Shown one piece after another: positions 8,336 to 8,800 of a stretch of 8,800 nucleotides of DNA. The stretch is from the NCBI GenBank assembly GCA_947446835.1, contig CANFHS010000091.1, positions 1 to 8,800 of the forward strand, in the 5' to 3' direction. Position numbers and translations under genes: made by a program. The notes under the pieces were generated by a model. The model was not told the origin of the DNA. It did no database searches and saw only the letters and a list, made by a program, of their open reading frames with translations. Position 1 is the stretch's first letter; each line of letters starts with the position of its first letter. Origin of the DNA: Bacteriovoracaceae bacterium (GTDB lineage Bacteria; Bdellovibrionota; UBA1018).

Positions 8336-8800
8336 ATGCTACCGGGAAATGGGCGAAGCGCGGCGTGGGTTCTGGTCATGGCATTGGGTGCGGGCTGCGC
8401 CTCGAAGGGGGACAACGGAGCCTCGCCTCCCGCCGCCTCTGGCGCCCCCGAGCCGCGGACGCAGGCGCCGGCCGCGCCGAACCTGCGGCTGCCCACGAGC
8501 AGCCCTTTCCTTTCGGCCCAGGACCAGCTCGAGATCGCGGGCGACTGCGACGCCGGAAACACCGTGGTGCTGGGTCTGCCCGACGAGACCCAAAGGACCA
8601 CCCCCTGCACCGGCGGCTCCTTTTCGTTCACCGTGAGCTCGACCACGGACGGAAGCACCGACTACAAGGTGCGGCAGCAGGCCCACGGCGGCCCGCTGTC
8701 CGAAGCCCGAGCCCTGACCTGGGTCCGGGCCGCGCGCGCTCCTGACGCTCCCGGCCTGGAGGGACCAGCCGCCCTCCTGACCCGCACCTCCCCGGTCACC
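8336..8800 (+). CDS. putative lipoprotein with a bacterial Ig-like domain (3' end outside window)
   Basis: The frame is open from ATG 8336 to the window end (155 codons) with no stop, so the C-terminal part is missing. The ATG is preceded by an AAGGGGGCAGG purine stretch. The N-terminus is a type II signal peptide: Arg7, a hydrophobic segment AAWVLVMALGAG (9-20) and the lipobox LGAGC with Cys21, followed by a Ser/Pro/Ala-rich linker (about 22-55). Lys and Asp after Cys21 do not settle inner- versus outer-membrane sorting. From about residue 62, QDQLEIAGDCDAG through TPCTGGSFSFTVSS to ARALTWVR looks like one beta-sandwich Ig-like repeat with two cysteines, a type I recall as common in envelope proteins of Bdellovibrio and relatives. 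The role is unknown; a surface or periplasmic binding or structural protein is plausible. It starts 88 bases after smc, and no functional link is evident. Confidence 0.78.
   Translation, partial: MLPGNGRSAAWVLVMALGAGCASKGDNGASPPAASGAPEPRTQAPAAPNLRLPTSSPFLSAQDQLEIAGDCDAGNTVVLGLPDETQRTTPCTGGSFSFTVSSTTDGSTDYKVRQQAHGGPLSEARALTWVRAARAPDAPGLEGPAALLTRTSPVT

Noticed and set aside
6175..8658. Very long minus-strand open frame opposite smc and the lipoprotein gene, plus other long antisense frames opposite ppdK and smc
   Set aside because: They lie opposite well-supported genes, have no recognisable domains and are the usual consequence of GC-rich codon use; treated as shadows.

Overview
The window is GC-rich, densely coded bacterial DNA with all recognised genes on the + strand. 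Single-chain (dimeric-type) glycyl-tRNA synthetase directly followed by pyruvate phosphate dikinase, a long SMC protein, and a lipoprotein carrying a two-cysteine Ig-like domain together suggest a deltaproteobacterial, myxobacterial or Bdellovibrionota-like Gram-negative bacterium. This placement is an inference from gene content; no rRNA or other phylogenetic marker was analysed.

Layout: (1) 1-717 is the 3' end of a glycyl-tRNA synthetase gene. Four bases later, 722-3535 encodes a complete pyruvate phosphate dikinase, probably in the same operon. (2) 3536-4569 is about 1 kb with no conventional gene, but it is not empty. It holds two tandem, diverged copies (roughly 3637-4038 and 4086-4490) of one transcription unit. 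Each copy has a sigma70-like promoter, a Shine-Dalgarno, a 28-29 codon ORF, a series of hairpins, an invariant 3' hairpin and an intrinsic terminator. The predicted transcripts are both about 370 nt. (3) 4504-8247 is smc with its own likely promoter. (4) 8248-8335 is a short AT-rich spacer with a weak terminator and an inverted repeat. (5) 8336-8800 is the start of a lipoprotein gene that runs off the window.

The tandem transcription unit is the outstanding feature. The two copies differ throughout, yet several stems are kept by compensatory base changes; one 7-bp helix has four covarying pairs. The terminator keeps the same shape, including a one-base bulge, although much of its sequence differs. 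The short ORF keeps its frame, its Shine-Dalgarno and the residues ESAPY and EWPETGPP, with 13 of 25 base differences at third codon positions. I do not recognise this RNA or peptide as any known family. It could be a dual-function RNA (structured RNA plus micropeptide) or a structured mRNA for a small protein.

The flanking genes are housekeeping: charging of tRNA-Gly, pyruvate/PEP interconversion and chromosome condensation. Nothing in the sequence ties the RNA pair functionally to them; each copy appears to be transcribed and terminated independently.
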